Notes: a model not told the origin generated them from the letters alone. Numbered from the stretch's first letter, positions 16,226 through 27,933 are shown. The stretch: DNA of 64,000 nt from Candidatus Blochmanniella pennsylvanica str. BPEN (GCF_000011745.1 NC_007292.1:682001-746000), one strand, 5' to 3'. Translations and numbers: made by a program.

Positions 16226-16573
16226 TAATAACACCGCGCTATAACCCAATATATATTGATACACGAATGCACCAATTATAAACTTCTATGCATGATCATA
16301 AACCAATTTATTCATGTTAAATTAAAAAACTTCAATTAATTTTAATCGCCTGTATTCATATTATACAGACAACACACATAAATTAATCTAAATTTGTTAT
16401 AGTTAACAACTGCATTCATGTGTATGAATGCGTTATTATTGTTATTTTACTCAAAAATCACAAATGTATCTCAATATGCAATTTATATAAATACAAGTAA
16501 CACACCACTCCAAGAGGATTTTAGATCAATTTGAAGATCATGTAAAGAATCTTATTAATAAAAATAATCAATA
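16226..16573 (-). promoter_or_regulatory. rplJL leader region
   Basis: Long untranslated leader between rplA and rplJ, the position of the L10-binding translational control region in E. coli. On the minus strand it contains a perfect hairpin GCATTCAT-ACAC-ATGAATGC and a following TTGTTA-ACTA-TAACAA hairpin, near 16395-16435. Whether L10 still binds here is inference from position and length; the E. coli kink-turn was not matched base by base. Confidence 0.5.
16518..16546 (-). promoter_or_regulatory. Promoter candidate for rplJL-rpoBC
   Basis: Minus strand: TTTACA (16546-16541), 17-bp spacer, TAAAAT (16523-16518), each one mismatch from sigma-70 consensus. It is placed just downstream of the rplA stop, like the E. 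coli L10 promoter, and would drive rplJ-rplL-rpoB-rpoC with a leader of about 285 nt. Confidence 0.6.
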
Positions 16574-17281
16574 TTAATTAATTACAACACATAAACTATT
16601 TCGATCAATAGATATAGATCTACCCATAGTAGTGGAAATAGTTACTTTTTTAATGTATGTTCCTTTATATAGAATCGGTTTAGCTTGTTTTAAAGATACT
16701 ATTAATGCTTCTAAATTTTCTTTAAGTTGTATAAGGTCAAAATTAATTTTTCCAATAGTAGCATGAATAATACCGCTCTTATCATTTTTATAACGTATTT
16801 GCCCTGATTTAACATTTTTCACTGATTCTGCTATATCATGAGATACAGTACCCATTTTAAGATTAGGCATTAATCCTCTTGGCCCCAAAATAGGACCTAA
16901 TTTACTTACTACATTCATAACATCAGGGGATGCAATCACCACATCTGGTCGATAATTCTTATTTTTTATTTGATCATATAAATCTTCTAATCCAACCAAA
17001 TCAGCTCCCGCATTTTTAGCTAACACTATATTGTCACCTTGAGTAAAAACAGCAACATGAATATCACGACCAATACCATGCGGTAGAATCACATTATTAC
17101 GTATATTTTGATCGGATTTACGCGCATCAATACCTAAATTAATAGCGGTATCAACACTTTCAACAAATTTAACTCTTGCCATTTTTTTTAATAATTCTAA
17201 TCCATCTAATACGGGATATTGTATAGATGTATCTGCACAATCTCGCATCATACGCATTCTTTTGCTTAATTTACCCGTCAT
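16574..17281 (-). CDS. rplA: 50S ribosomal protein L1
   Basis: Binds 23S rRNA at the L1 stalk by the ribosomal exit site and in E. coli represses the L11 operon mRNA. The 235 residues (234 in E. coli) include the family motif with [19 protein letters not shown] near 127-145 and the C-terminal [10 protein letters not shown]. It starts 5 nt after the rplK stop, so the two are translationally coupled, as in the classic L11 operon. Confidence 0.97.
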
Positions 17282-17286
17282 ATCAA

Positions 17287-17718
17287 TTAATCTTCCACTT
17301 TAAGTCCTATAGAACGAGCTGTACCTATAATAGAACGTGATATTGATTCTATATTAGCTCCTGTCATATCAACAGCTTTAATTTTTGCGATCTCATAAAT
17401 TTGAGCGCTCGATATTTTACCAACATTTATTATATTTGGTTTTTCAGATCCAGATTGAATATTTGCTGCTTTTTTCAATAATATTGAAGCAGGAGGAGTT
17501 TTAGTAATAAATGAAAAAGAACGATCACTATAAACAGTGATGACAACCGGGATGGGTAATCCTGTTTCAAGTTGCGCGGTATTTTCATTAAATGCTTTAC
17601 AAAATTCTATGATATTAACACCCTGTTGTCCCAAAGCAGGTCCAATGGGAGGACTGGGATTAGCAGCTCCAGCAGAAATTTGAAGTTTAATATACGCTTT
17701 TATTTTTTTTATTACCAT
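17287..17718 (-). CDS. rplK: 50S ribosomal protein L11
   Basis: Part of the GTPase-associated centre. The start is set at the ATG at 17718 (MVIKKIKAY): an AGGA ribosome-binding site lies 8 nt before it, but only 2 nt before the alternative ATG at 17724. This gives 143 residues (142 in E. coli). The proline-rich [16 protein letters not shown] motif and the C-terminal rRNA-binding domain ([17 protein letters not shown]) are intact. First gene of rplK-rplA, 127 nt after nusG. Confidence 0.97.
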
Positions 17719-17845
17719 ATTCATTGTCCTAGCTAATAATATTTCTGGTATTTATTTTTATTGGTTCACGCTAACAATAACTACAAAATAATGATTACCT
17801 TTTTCCGTGCCAGTTAAATATATATTTTTATATATTAATTTTACA

Positions 17846-18391
17846 TTAAGATTTTTCAACTTGTGAAAAATCTAATTCTACCGGAGTGGCTCGCCCAAAA
17901 ATAGAAACTGATACTTTTAGACGATTTTTTTCATAATCTACTTCTTCTACTACAGCATTAAAGTCAGAAAAAGGTCCATCACTGACTCGAATAAGCTCAC
18001 CAGGTTCAAATAATGTTTTAGGACGAGGTTTATCACCTATTTGTTGCAACCGATGCATAATATCATTAACCTCTTTATCCCCAATAGGAGCAGGTTTATC
18101 GCATGTTCCTCCAACAAAACCCATAACACGTGGAACACTTTTTACTAAATGCCAACTAGAATCATTCATGATCATCTGCACCAATACATAACCAGGAAAA
18201 AATTTACGCTCGCTTTTTCTGCGTTGTCCAGCTCGCATTTCGACTACTTCTTCTGTTGGGACCATGATTTCACCGAACATCGTATCCATATTGTGCAGTT
18301 TAATATGCTCACGCAAAGAATGAGCTACACGATTTTCAAATCCAGAAAATGCTTGAATAACATACCAACGTTTCTTTGATGTGACAGTCAT
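17846..18391 (-). CDS. nusG: Transcription termination/antitermination protein NusG
   Basis: Elongation factor that binds RNA polymerase and links it to Rho or to ribosomes; also part of rRNA antitermination complexes, which fits the boxA sites retained in the rRNA operon. The 181 residues equal the E. coli length. The NGN domain ([14 protein letters not shown] start) and the C-terminal KOW domain ([20 protein letters not shown]) are clear. It begins 1 nt after the secE stop. Confidence 0.97.
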   Translation of the reverse strand: MTVTSKKRWYVIQAFSGFENRVAHSLREHIKLHNMDTMFGEIMVPTEEVVEMRAGQRRKSERKFFPGYVLVQMIMNDSSWHLVKSVPRVMGFVGGTCDKPAPIGDKEVNDIMHRLQQIGDKPRPKTLFEPGELIRVSDGPFSDFNAVVEEVDYEKNRLKVSVSIFGRATPVELDFSQVEKS

Positions 18392-18392
18392 A

Positions 18393-18740
18393 TTACAACC
18401 TTAGCCCAAATGATATCACATGAACTAAAATAGTATCTAATCCCCATAATAATAACGACATAATTATTGTTACTCCTGTCACTATTAAAGTAGTGTTGAG
18501 TCCATCTTGATAAGTAGGCCACACTACTTTTCGGCACTCAGTACGTGATTCGTTTCCAAATATAATTATTAGTTTTCCTATTTTAGTAGTTGACGCAATG
18601 TACATAGCAGTAGCCACAATAATGAGAATTACCATACTTCTCGCTAAAGCGCTATAATTGCGACATAAATAATTTCCAACAATTGATGTTGCGATCAATC
18701 CTATAATGCTAATCCATTTAATTATTTCTAATACATACAT
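18393..18740 (-). CDS. secE: Protein translocase subunit SecE
   Basis: Essential subunit of the SecYEG inner-membrane channel. The 115 residues (127 in E. coli) contain two N-terminal hydrophobic segments, the conserved cytoplasmic amphipathic region [18 protein letters not shown] and the essential last transmembrane segment. The slightly short N-terminus relative to E. coli is unremarkable. It lies between tuf (69 nt) and nusG (1 nt). Confidence 0.95.
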   Translation of the reverse strand: MYVLEIIKWISIIGLIATSIVGNYLCRNYSALARSMVILIIVATAMYIASTTKIGKLIIIFGNESRTECRKVVWPTYQDGLNTTLIVTGVTIIMSLLLWGLDTILVHVISFGLRL

Positions 18741-18809
18741 TTTTTTTTTACTTTCATTCTTTACATCCCTATCATATGATTAAAAAATTATATCTATTGA
18801 TTTATGTAA

Positions 18810-19994
18810 TTAGGATATAATTTTAGATACAATACCAGCGCCTATAGTACGACCCCCCTCTCTAATAGCAAATCTAAGACCGTCATCCATAGCTATTGGG
18901 GCAATTAAATGAACGATCATTCTAATATTATCGCCAGGCATCACCATATCCGCTCCTTCTGGTAATTCAATGGTGCCAGTGATATCTGTAGTGCGAAAAT
19001 AAAATTGAGGACGATACCCTTTGAAAAAAGGAGTATGCCTTCCTCCTTCATCTTTATTTAAAATGTACACTTCTGATTCAAAATGAGAATGTGGCTTGAT
19101 ATACCCAGGTTTCGATAATACTTGACCACGCTCTACTTCATCTCGTTTAGTGCCCCGTAATAAAACACCAACATTTTCTCCAGCACGTCCTTCGTCTAAT
19201 AATTTTCTAAACATTTCTACTCCGGTACATGTGGTTTTTATTGTATCTTTTATACCAACAATTTCTATTTCTTCTCCTACTCTGATAACACCACGTTCAA
19301 TACGACCTGTTACAACCGTACCTCGTCCAGAAATAGAAAATACATCTTCAATGGGTAGTAAAAACGGTTGATCTACAACACGTTTAGGTTCTGGGATATA
19401 ATTATCCAGTGCATCCGATAATTCTAAAATTTTATTAGACCATATTTCATCATTTTCTAATGCTTTTAAAGCAGATCCGCGAATAATTGGCGTATTGTCT
19501 CCTGGAAAATCGTATTGAGATAGTAATTCTCGCATTTCCATTTCAACCAATTCTAATAATTCTTCATCATTTACCATGTCGCATTTATTCATGAATACAA
19601 TGATGTGGGGTACTCCTACTTGTCTAGCTAATAAAATATGTTCACGGGTTTGCGGCATCGGCCCATCAGTAGCGGCTACTACTAAAATTGCACCATCCAT
19701 TTGCGCAGCTCCAGTTATCATGTTTTTTATATAATCGGCATGTCCAGGACAGTCAACATGCGCATAATGCCGATATGCAGTATCGTATTCAACATGAGAA
19801 GTATTTATAGTAATACCTCGTGCTTTTTCTTCTGGAGCATTGTCAATTTGATCAAAAGCACGTGCGTAACCACCATATTTTTTGGATAAAACAGTGGTTA
19901 TAGCGGCAGTTAAAGTAGTTTTTCCGTGATCTACATGGCCAATAGTGCCTACATTAATATGTGGCTTTATACGTTTAAATTTTTCTTTGGACAC
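18810..19994 (-). CDS. tuf: Elongation factor Tu
   Basis: Delivers aminoacyl-tRNA to the ribosome. The 394 residues equal the E. coli length, with GTPase motifs [10 protein letters not shown] near 19-28, DCPGHADY near 81 and NKCD near 136. It is preceded by fusA (61 nt), as tufA is in E. coli, and followed by secE, as tufB is. The gene therefore sits at the junction of two clusters that are separate in E. coli and may be the recombinant of tufA and tufB. Whether a second copy exists elsewhere cannot be told from this window. Confidence 0.98.
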   Translation of the reverse strand: MSKEKFKRIKPHINVGTIGHVDHGKTTLTAAITTVLSKKYGGYARAFDQIDNAPEEKARGITINTSHVEYDTAYRHYAHVDCPGHADYIKNMITGAAQMDGAILVVAATDGPMPQTREHILLARQVGVPHIIVFMNKCDMVNDEELLELVEMEMRELLSQYDFPGDNTPIIRGSALKALENDEIWSNKILELSDALDNYIPEPKRVVDQPFLLPIEDVFSISGRGTVVTGRIERGVIRVGEEIEIVGIKDTIKTTCTGVEMFRKLLDEGRAGENVGVLLRGTKRDEVERGQVLSKPGYIKPHSHFESEVYILNKDEGGRHTPFFKGYRPQFYFRTTDITGTIELPEGADMVMPGDNIRMIVHLIAPIAMDDGLRFAIREGGRTIGAGIVSKIIS

Positions 19995-20055
19995 CTTTAA
20001 ACTCCTTAGGTCTTTTTATGGTTTTTCAAAAATAATTGAACCTAAATATTACCTA

Positions 20056-22170
20056 TTATTGCTTAATTTGACGAGAATTTATGATAATTTGCGCTATACT
20101 ATTAGGTACTTCGTTATATTTTAAAAACTCCATAGAATAAGAAGCGCGTCCTTGAGTTTGTGAACGTAAACCAGTAGCATAACCAAACATTTCAGATAAA
20201 GGAACTTGAGCACAAATTATCTTTCCACTAATTGTAGAATTTTCTAATCCACTGATTATACCTCTTCGACGATTTAAATCTGCAATAACATCTCCCATAT
20301 AATCTTCAGGTGTTTCAATTTCTACATTCATAATAGGTTCTAATAATACAGGATGAGCTTTCATGAATCCTTCTTTAAATGCTATAGATCCTGCTATTTT
20401 AAATGCTATTTCTGAAGAATCAACCTCGTGATAGGAGCCATCAAAAATAGTTACACAAACATCTACAATTGGATATCCAGCAAGAATACCATTACTTATT
20501 TGTTCCCGTACACCTTTATCTACAGCAGGTATATATTCCTTGGGTACAGCTCCTCCTACAATTTCATTTAAAAATTTATAACCTTCTTCACGTGCAGGCA
20601 TAGGTTCAATGCGTAACCAAACGTGTCCAAATTGACCTCGGCCCCCTGATTGACGAATAAATTTACCCTCTTGTTTTACGCTAGTACGAATAGTTTCGCG
20701 ATAAGCAACTTGAGGTTTACCTACATTAGCTTCAACATTGAATTCTCTTCTCATACGTTCTACAAGAATTTCTAAATGCAATTCACCCATTCCAGCAATG
20801 ATAGTTTGTCCAGAGTCTTTATCAATCCATACACGAAATGATGGATCTTCTTGAGCTAGACGATTTAAAGCAAAACCCATTTTTTCTTGATCTGATTTAG
20901 TTTTAGCTTCAACCATCACAGAAATCACGGGTTCTGGAAATTCCATACGTTCTAATATAATTGGGGAAGATGGGGCGCATAAAGTATCTCCAGTATCAAC
21001 ATCTTTTAAACCAATAGCTGCAGCAATATCACCCGCATGAACAGATTTTATTTCTTCTCGTTTATTTGCATGCATTTGCACTATTCGACCGAATCGCTCA
21101 CGTTTTTCTTTTATAGGATTTAAAACGCTATCTCCGGAGCTTACGACGCCTGAATAAACTCGAAAAAAAGTTAAGTTTCCTACAAATGGATCAGTAGCTA
21201 TTTTAAATGCTAACGCTGAAAATGGCTCGTGGTCGTTAGCATGACGATTAACTCGCGTAGATCCATCTTTCAGCACACCTGTGATGGATGTCACGTCACT
21301 TGGAGATGGTAAATACTCCACAACAGCATCCAACATTGCTTGTACCCCTTTATTTTTAAAAGCAGATCCACACGTTACCAATACTATTTCATTACTTAAT
21401 ACTCTTTGACGTAACGCTTGTTTAATTTCTTGTTCTGTCAACTGATCACTATTAGATAAATATTTATCCATTAATTCTTCAGATACCTCAACAGCAGACT
21501 CTATTAAATGCTTGCGCCAAATACCTGACAAATCTGTTAAATTGTCAGGTATTTCACTATAACTAAAAGTAACGCCTTGATCTAATTCGTTCCAGTGAAT
21601 AGCTTTCATTTTGATCAAATCAATAATTCCGGTAAATTTATCTTCTGAGCCTACAGCTAATTGAATAGGTACAGGATTAGCAAATAATCTAGTTTTTAAC
21701 TGTTCTACAACTCGTAGATAATCTGCGCCTACTCGATCCATTTTATTTATAAATGCAATACGTGGTACTTTATACTTATTTGCTTGGCGCCATACTGTCT
21801 CAGATTGAGGTTGTACGCCTCCTACAGCACAATAGACCATTACTACCCCGTCAAGTATGCGCATAGAGCGTTCTACTTCAATAGTGAAATCTACATGTCC
21901 AGGAGTATCTATAATATTAATACGGTGTGAATCAAATTGATTGGCCATTCCTGACCAAAAACAGGTAGTAGCTGCAGAAGTAATTGTGATGCCCCGTTCT
22001 TGTTCTTGCTCCATCCAATCCATAGTTGCAGAACCAGTATGAACTTCTCCAATTTTATGATTTACACCTGTATAAAACAAAATTCGTTCAGTGGTAGTAG
22101 TTTTTCCAGCGTCAATATGTGCGCTTATACCAATGTTACGGTACCGTACGATCGGTGTTACACGAGCCAT
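20056..22170 (-). CDS. fusA: Elongation factor G
   Basis: Translocation GTPase. The start is set at the ATG at 22170 ([12 protein letters not shown]), preceded by GAGGATATTA; a TTG four codons upstream overlaps that site and is not used. The resulting 704 residues equal E. coli EF-G. GTPase motifs [18 protein letters not shown] and NKMDRVG are present, followed by domains II-V. Member of rpsL-rpsG-fusA-tuf. Confidence 0.98.
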   Translation of the reverse strand: MARVTPIVRYRNIGISAHIDAGKTTTTERILFYTGVNHKIGEVHTGSATMDWMEQEQERGITITSAATTCFWSGMANQFDSHRINIIDTPGHVDFTIEVERSMRILDGVVMVYCAVGGVQPQSETVWRQANKYKVPRIAFINKMDRVGADYLRVVEQLKTRLFANPVPIQLAVGSEDKFTGIIDLIKMKAIHWNELDQGVTFSYSEIPDNLTDLSGIWRKHLIESAVEVSEELMDKYLSNSDQLTEQEIKQALRQRVLSNEIVLVTCGSAFKNKGVQAMLDAVVEYLPSPSDVTSITGVLKDGSTRVNRHANDHEPFSALAFKIATDPFVGNLTFFRVYSGVVSSGDSVLNPIKEKRERFGRIVQMHANKREEIKSVHAGDIAAAIGLKDVDTGDTLCAPSSPIILERMEFPEPVISVMVEAKTKSDQEKMGFALNRLAQEDPSFRVWIDKDSGQTIIAGMGELHLEILVERMRREFNVEANVGKPQVAYRETIRTSVKQEGKFIRQSGGRGQFGHVWLRIEPMPAREEGYKFLNEIVGGAVPKEYIPAVDKGVREQISNGILAGYPIVDVCVTIFDGSYHEVDSSEIAFKIAGSIAFKEGFMKAHPVLLEPIMNVEIETPEDYMGDVIADLNRRRGIISGLENSTISGKIICAQVPLSEMFGYATGLRSQTQGRASYSMEFLKYNEVPNSIAQIIINSRQIKQ

Positions 22171-22293
22171 TAATATCCTCAATAATATTTTTATAATTTA
22201 ACGAAAAATGTTGCTGTATTTGATAGATTATTATTTTAAGCAACACCTAAATATGTTTGAAAAAATCAGATGATGTTCATTCAAAAAATTTTA

Positions 22294-22764
22294 TTACCAA
22301 CGATAATGGGCAAAAGCTTTATTAGATTCTGCGATACGATGTATTTCTTCACGTTTTTTAACAGCGTGTCCTTTACCCTCTATAGCATCTAAAAGTTCAC
22401 TCGCTAAACGTAATTCCATAGATTTATCATTTCTTTTACGCGCAGCTTCAATAATCCACCGCATCGCTAAAGTATTTCTACGTACGAGACGAACTTCTAC
22501 TGGTACCTGATAAGTAGAGCCGCCAACCCGTCTAGATTTTACTTCTACAACTGGGCGCACATTATTTAAAGCTATTTCGAATGCTTCTAAACAATTTTTA
22601 TTAGATCGTCTGAATAAACTATCTAAGGCAGAGTACACTATTGACTCTGCAGTAGATTTTTTCCCATTTAACATCAATATATTGATAAACTTTGCCAAAA
22701 GATCAGATCCAAATCTTGGATCTGGAAGAATATTGCGTTTCGTAACGATGCGACGGCGTGGCAT
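22294..22764 (-). CDS. rpsG: 30S ribosomal protein S7
   Basis: Primary binder of the 16S 3' domain and assembly nucleator of the small-subunit head. The 156 residues match the usual bacterial length (E. coli K-12 has a longer form). It starts [11 protein letters not shown] and contains [17 protein letters not shown]-like sequence near residue 76. Order rpsL (151 nt) rpsG (123 nt) fusA is the standard str operon. Confidence 0.97.
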   Translation of the reverse strand: MPRRRIVTKRNILPDPRFGSDLLAKFINILMLNGKKSTAESIVYSALDSLFRRSNKNCLEAFEIALNNVRPVVEVKSRRVGGSTYQVPVEVRLVRRNTLAMRWIIEAARKRNDKSMELRLASELLDAIEGKGHAVKKREEIHRIAESNKAFAHYRW

Positions 22765-22915
22765 TAATTATAATTCCTATTTGACTAATAGACATTTTCT
22801 TTCAAAGGAAAATCATAAATAAAAAATTATTACATTTCAACTACCTGAACCTTGATTGTCTTTTCTAAAATTTACTTTAAATTAAAAAATAAAAAAGAAA
22901 CCTGATATTTTTGGG

Positions 22916-23290
22916 CTATGATTTTGGTTGTTTTGTTCCATATTTGGAACGACTTTTCTTACGTGAATGCACACCTGCGCAATCGAGAGCACCACGAACA
23001 ACATGATACCGAACACCTGGAAGATCTTTAACCCGTCCCCCTCGAATCAGAATTGAAGCATGCTCCTGTAAATTATGACCTTCCCCACCGATATAAGAAG
23101 TCACTTCCAATCCATTAGTTAAACGAACACGGCATACTTTTCGTAATGCAGAATTTGGTTTTTTTGGAGTAGTAGTGTATACACGCACGCACACTCCTCT
23201 TTTTTGTGGGCAGGCCCCTAAAGCGGGTACATTACTTTTAAAAGTTTTTGTTGGACGTGCATTACGAACAAGTTGATTGACTGTTGTCAT
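22916..23290 (-). CDS. rpsL: 30S ribosomal protein S12
   Basis: Decoding-centre protein. The start is set at the ATG at 23290 ([10 protein letters not shown]), with GGAG upstream, giving 124 residues as in E. coli; a longer frame of 14 extra codons is not supported by the family. The [19 protein letters not shown] segment keeps the lysine linked to streptomycin sensitivity, and the C-terminal [16 protein letters not shown] motif is present. First gene of the str-type operon and of the fused block. Confidence 0.97.
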   Translation of the reverse strand: MTTVNQLVRNARPTKTFKSNVPALGACPQKRGVCVRVYTTTPKKPNSALRKVCRVRLTNGLEVTSYIGGEGHNLQEHASILIRGGRVKDLPGVRYHVVRGALDCAGVHSRKKSRSKYGTKQPKS

Positions 23291-23409
23291 TATTAAAATC
23301 TCCATTTTTCTGATAAGACCATATAAAAACATATATACTATTTGTTGTTATCTCTCAACTTTAATAACAGACAACGATCTTGTTATTATTAAATTGCAAG
23401 GTCAATAAA

Positions 23410-23418
23410 ATTATAACA
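23410..23418 (-). promoter_or_regulatory. Promoter candidate upstream of rpsL (extended -10)
   Basis: Minus strand TGTTATAAT combines a consensus -10 with the TGn extension; no convincing -35 is seen 17 bp upstream. It would give a leader of about 110 nt before rpsL and is the best candidate for the str-end promoter of the block. Confidence 0.35.
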
Positions 23419-23823
23419 GAAGCGGTATATTTATCTACTAAGCTCGAAGTAAAAACGCACACCTTTTTAATTAAAAACAATTTAATACATTTTTCATTTT
23501 AAATGAATTCTCAATAAAATAAGTATTTTAATAAATTTTCATTATTTGCTGCAAATAAAAAACGATTTTTTGAAAAGCACAACACCATTAACTTTTACCG
23601 TATTATATCGGAATATACATATAATATTTTATTATAATGTTGTATCCTATTTTTTAAAATAGGAGTTAATAATCAAATATTATATTATGTTTAAACCTTT
23701 TTATTTTTCTACGTCATACAACAATTATTATTTATTATAGCAATAATAAATTTTTAATAAATTATATTTCTATAAACTTTTTATGATATCATAAACTCCC
23801 GATTAATCTAATTTTTAGACAAT

Positions 23824-23862
23824 ATAATTGAAATGCATAAAATCAAAATGCATTTCAATTAT
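23824..23862. repeat. 15-bp perfect inverted repeat
   Basis: Arms at 23824-23838 (ATAATTGAAATGCAT) and 23848-23862 are exact reverse complements around a 9-nt loop. It lies 60 nt downstream of the candidate peptide ORF on the minus strand and could be its terminator, but no clear T-run follows on either side. Confidence 0.7.
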
Positions 23863-23923
23863 AAAACTCGAAAACCTTAGCATAAATTGTTTTCAACATT
23901 TCCCCTTCTTCAATCCTACTATT

Positions 23924-23998
23924 TTAACAGATAATACCGGTAAGAGCAAGAGAAATAATAGAAATGAATAAAATGAATTTAACAAAAAATGTTTTCAT
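23924..23998 (-). CDS. Candidate 24-residue hydrophobic peptide
   Basis: Not assignable to a family. The ATG at 23998 is preceded, 6 nt away, by AAGGTG at 24010-24005, one of the better ribosome-binding sites in the window. The product starts MKTFFVKF and continues as one hydrophobic stretch to ALTGIIC, so it would be a single membrane segment or a bare signal sequence; the final Cys is not in a proper lipobox. A 15-bp inverted repeat lies downstream. It could be a real small membrane protein, the remnant of a lipoprotein or exported protein gene, or chance in AT-rich DNA. Confidence 0.35.
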   Translation of the reverse strand: MKTFFVKFILFISIISLALTGIIC

Positions 23999-25068
23999 AT
24001 TTTACACCTTTTTATAAGATAACTTTTTATTACATATGATTACGTTATCCTATATAACCATTAATTTTTTGAGTATATACATTTATCATAAATATATATA
24101 TATGCCTAAACACATAAATGTTTATGTAATAGATTCTATAAATTGATATAAGCATCTCACATCGGTGATTTTAATAAATTTAGATTTATTAAAAATTCTT
24201 AGTTTATGATGGGAATCAATGAAAACATTGAAAGATTTTTGAGATTTGATCATATCAATATATGATATTGACATATGAATAAATGCATATAATTTATATG
24301 TTTTATAATTTTGAAGTTGAAATTTTTAAAAATACACATTAATAAAAAATTATTAATGTAAGGTATTGTTATACGCATGAGGAAACGCTAGAAATGTTTT
24401 AATTTTGATCATTTAATTGTATTTTGGGGTATTTTGAAATTAAAAATCGCATATTACTTTAGAATCAGTTTATAATTAAGTATTGAACGGTACGATCATA
24501 TTATTAAGAATTAAAGAATTTGTAATTTGACTGTTTACAGTTTTTAATTTAGATATTATATTTTATATAATTTCTGTAATCAGTGTAGTTCCTGAAAATT
24601 GAGTTCTAAGTTTTTATGAACATAAAATATATTTCAAGATCAATGCACCTATAAATTTATATATTTTAAAATATTTAATATTACCAGTAAAATTACTGTT
24701 ATCCCTACATTAGGCACAATAATTTAGTTTTATATTTGTTATATAATAAAGGAATGTATAACTAATTTTAAATTTTATAAATAAACTAATTATAAAAAAT
24801 ATTCAAAAATACATAATTAAATTCAATTTAAAATGAAGAAAAATTCTACATATTTCATGTAAGTGAATTACACTAAATTTTAACATTTGAGTTATACGTT
24901 CATTTTATTTTTTAAAATAAGATGAATGTATAAAATAATCATTCAGCCATTAAGATGCATCCCTGAATATATTTTTTGGAGTATTAAAATCACAATTTAA
25001 TAATTACCAGAAATAAGAAATAATCACTTTTAAGTGTTAGAACTGCAACAGATTTGATAAATTTTAAG

Positions 25069-25650
25069 TTAATACTTCATAAAATTGCCTAGAATTTGAT
25101 GTCCTTGTTCACTTAATATACTTTCTGGATGAAATTGCACGCCCTCTACAAGCAGGTTACGATGACGAATACCCATGATTTCGGTATATTTATCACTGCA
25201 TGTGCTCCATGCAGTGATTTCTAAACATGATGGCATAGTGTTTGAATCTATTACTAAAGAATGATACCGAACTACATTTAAAGGTTGTGTTACTTCAGTA
25301 AATATTCCGCTTCCGTTGTGATGGATCAGAGAAATTTTACCGTGCATGACTTTTTGTGCATATTTTAACTTAGCTCCGAAAAACTGAGCTATAGCTTGAT
25401 GTCCAAGGCATACCCCAAGAATAGGTATTCTTTTATGAAAATAATAGATTGCATCTAAAGAAATACCTGCATTGTCTGGTGTACCAGGTCCAGGGGAAAT
25501 TACTAAACGTTCAGGAGATAATTGCTCAATATCTATAATATTTAAAGCATCGTTTCTTCTAACTTCCACGACACCACCCATCTCTCTAAAGTATTGATAA
25601 AGATTCCAAGTGAAAGAATCATAATTATCAATAATAAGAATTTTGTTCAT
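25069..25650 (-). CDS. pabA: Aminodeoxychorismate synthase glutaminase component PabA
   Basis: Class I glutamine amidotransferase that supplies ammonia to PabB for p-aminobenzoate, hence folate. The start at 25650 ([16 protein letters not shown]) gives 193 residues (187 in E. coli); an upstream GTG start is less likely. The nucleophile Cys81 in GVCLGHQ and the His/Glu of the HPES motif are present. Similarity to E. coli PabA is stronger than expected for TrpG, especially in the KVMHGK and [17 protein letters not shown] segments. In some symbionts one such subunit serves both PabB and TrpE; that cannot be judged here. 382 nt after trpS. Confidence 0.9.
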   Translation of the reverse strand: MNKILIIDNYDSFTWNLYQYFREMGGVVEVRRNDALNIIDIEQLSPERLVISPGPGTPDNAGISLDAIYYFHKRIPILGVCLGHQAIAQFFGAKLKYAQKVMHGKISLIHHNGSGIFTEVTQPLNVVRYHSLVIDSNTMPSCLEITAWSTCSDKYTEIMGIRHRNLLVEGVQFHPESILSEQGHQILGNFMKY

Positions 25651-26032
25651 TGTAGTTAGATTAATTTTATCATGCACTTAAAATTTTTGTAGAACATAGT
25701 TTCAGATTAATCTGATTAATAATCAATGGTATTCACGGAAAGAACATAAAAATATAAAAATACAACTTATTTTACATATAAATAATATCAATTAAACACA
25801 GTTGTAATTTACACGTTACATTTTTTATGTATTTAAAATCATAAATTAGTGCGGATGATTAATTTATTATGCTGTAATAAGTGTAATTAATTTAATAATT
25901 AATATCCTATGAAAATACTGTCATTATTACATATGCGTTTTTTAAATTTAAATAATATTTTATTTTTACTTATGTGCCTACTATACATATATATTATTAT
26001 ATTTAATGAAATTAAAAATTAATTATTTTTAA
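25651..26032. other. Spacer between trpS and pabA
   Basis: AT-rich and without a recognisable gene, RNA or strong hairpin. Confidence 0.5.
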
Positions 26033-27031
26033 TTAATTACTCAATCCCATTGCTTTATGTACTTTTTTTAAAGTGACATTAGCTTTTTTTTGCGCTTTTT
26101 TTGCTCCTACACACAATATATAACGTAATTTATCTTCATTAGAACGTTCAGTATAATAACGATTTTGAAATTTTATCAACACCGATGATATTGATTTAAT
26201 AATTTCATTTTTTAACTGGAAATATGTTTTTTCTTTAAAAATTTCTTCTAAATACGTAATAGGTTGATCACTTATTCCGGAAAGAATCTCTAACAAATTA
26301 GAAATACCTGGTTTGTTAATAGGATCGTATTTAATTCTTGGAGGTTGATCGGTATCGGTAACAGCACGTTTAATTTTTTTTGATACCATATTAATATCAT
26401 CCAAAAGAGTAATCATATTACCAGATCTACGATCTGATTTAGACATTTTTTTATTTGGTTCTAACAAGGACATAATACGAGAACCACATGTAGGAATAAA
26501 TACTTCTGGAACAACGAAAATTGTTCCGTATGTATGATTAAAACGTTCAGCAATGTTACGTGTTAATTCTAAATGTTGTTTCTGATCAGAACCTACCGGA
26601 ACTAAATTAGTTTGATATAACAAAATATCTGATGCCATTAGTACTGGATAGTTGAATAACCCGATATTAACATTTTCCTTTTGTTGTATTAATTTTTCTT
26701 TGAATTGAGTCATACGATTTAGCTCTCCAAAATACGTATAACAATTTAATAACCAATTTAATTGACTATGCTCTGGAACATGGGACTGAATAAATATTGT
26801 ACTATTATTAGGATCAATACCACATGCTAAATATAAAGCTAATGTATCTAATGATGTTTCATATAATCGATGTAAATTATTTTGATTTGCAATTGCATGT
26901 AAATCTACTATACAATATATACATTGATAATCTTGTTGCATTTTAACCCACTGACGTATCGCTCCGATATAATTACCAATAGTAAGTTCACCTGATGGCT
27001 GCGCTCCGCTAAATAAAATTGGTTTATTCAT
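26033..27031 (-). CDS. trpS: Tryptophanyl-tRNA synthetase
   Basis: Charges tRNA-Trp (its tRNA gene is at 56175-56248). Class I synthetase with the HIGH-equivalent TIGN in [16 protein letters not shown] and the KMSKS motif KKMSKS near residue 195. The start at 27031 (MNKPILFSG) matches E. coli MTKPIVFSG and gives 332 residues (334 in E. coli); an ATG five codons upstream is possible. It is the last recognisable member of the E. coli-like aroK-aroB-(damX-dam)-rpe-(gph)-trpS order. Confidence 0.96.
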   Translation of the reverse strand: MNKPILFSGAQPSGELTIGNYIGAIRQWVKMQQDYQCIYCIVDLHAIANQNNLHRLYETSLDTLALYLACGIDPNNSTIFIQSHVPEHSQLNWLLNCYTYFGELNRMTQFKEKLIQQKENVNIGLFNYPVLMASDILLYQTNLVPVGSDQKQHLELTRNIAERFNHTYGTIFVVPEVFIPTCGSRIMSLLEPNKKMSKSDRRSGNMITLLDDINMVSKKIKRAVTDTDQPPRIKYDPINKPGISNLLEILSGISDQPITYLEEIFKEKTYFQLKNEIIKSISSVLIKFQNRYYTERSNEDKLRYILCVGAKKAQKKANVTLKKVHKAMGLSN

Positions 27032-27267
27032 ACAGATATATTCCATAGTGTTTATAATAAAAAATTAAAATGTTATTACTTTTAAAGTTTACACAGCAAA
27101 AACATATAGTTTGTATGTTATAAGTTATATAACCTATAAATAACATTATTTTATAAAAAAAATGATATGTTAAATAACATTTGTTTCAAATAAAATAATT
27201 ATGGTAATTATAAATTATATTCCTTTAATTATTTATTTAAAAATAAAATACTAAATATCTTTCGTTA

Positions 27268-27933
27268 TTAATTTGATAAAACAGATCGAAAATTATGTAT
27301 AACCTCGTAATAATTTTCAGATCCAAAGATAGCTGATCCTATAATAAACGTGGTTGCACCAGCTTTTAAAATTGAATGTATGTTTTTTATATTAATACCT
27401 CCATCCACTGCTAAATCAATATTATAGTTGGTATTGTCTATTAATTTACGTGTTTGACGTATTTTATTTAAAATCATGGGAATAAACAATTGTCCGCTAA
27501 AACCCGGATTTACTGACATTAATACAATTAGGTCAATTTTATCCATTACGTATTCCAAATAATTAAGAGTAGTGCTAGGGTTAAAAACTAATCCCGCTTT
27601 ACATCCGTATTCTTTAATCAATTGTAATGATCGATCAATATGTTCTGTTGCTTCTGGATGAAAACTAATATAATTTGCTCCAACAGCAGCGAAATCTGAA
27701 ATTAATCGATCTATTGGTTTTGCCATTAAATGCACATCAATAGGGATACTAACTCCATAACTACGTAATGACCGTAACACCATAGATCCTACGCTCAAAT
27801 TAGGAACATAATGATTGTCCATAACATCAAAATGTAAAATATCTGCGCCAGCAGATACAACATTAGTAACATCTTCTCCTAATTTAGCAAAATTAGCTGA
27901 CAAAATAGATGGAGCTATTAAGAAACGTTTCAT
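27268..27933 (-). CDS. rpe: Ribulose-phosphate 3-epimerase
   Basis: Interconverts ribulose 5-phosphate and xylulose 5-phosphate in the pentose phosphate pathway. The 221 residues (225 in E. coli) start [19 protein letters not shown], with the metal-binding [12 protein letters not shown] motif and HLMAKP near residue 68, then the phosphate-binding VDGGI end. 236 nt upstream of trpS, where E. coli has gph. Confidence 0.96.
   Translation of the reverse strand: MKRFLIAPSILSANFAKLGEDVTNVVSAGADILHFDVMDNHYVPNLSVGSMVLRSLRSYGVSIPIDVHLMAKPIDRLISDFAAVGANYISFHPEATEHIDRSLQLIKEYGCKAGLVFNPSTTLNYLEYVMDKIDLIVLMSVNPGFSGQLFIPMILNKIRQTRKLIDNTNYNIDLAVDGGINIKNIHSILKAGATTFIIGSAIFGSENYYEVIHNFRSVLSN

Larger units (their letters stand above)
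23299..25068. other. Long gene-poor spacer between rpsL and pabA
   Basis: About 1.8 kb of AT-rich sequence with no gene of recognisable family on either strand. It holds the candidate promoter at 23410, the inverted repeat at 23824-23862 and a candidate small peptide ORF at 23924-23998. In E. coli tus and fkpA genes precede rpsL; no trace of them is visible. Confidence 0.6.
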
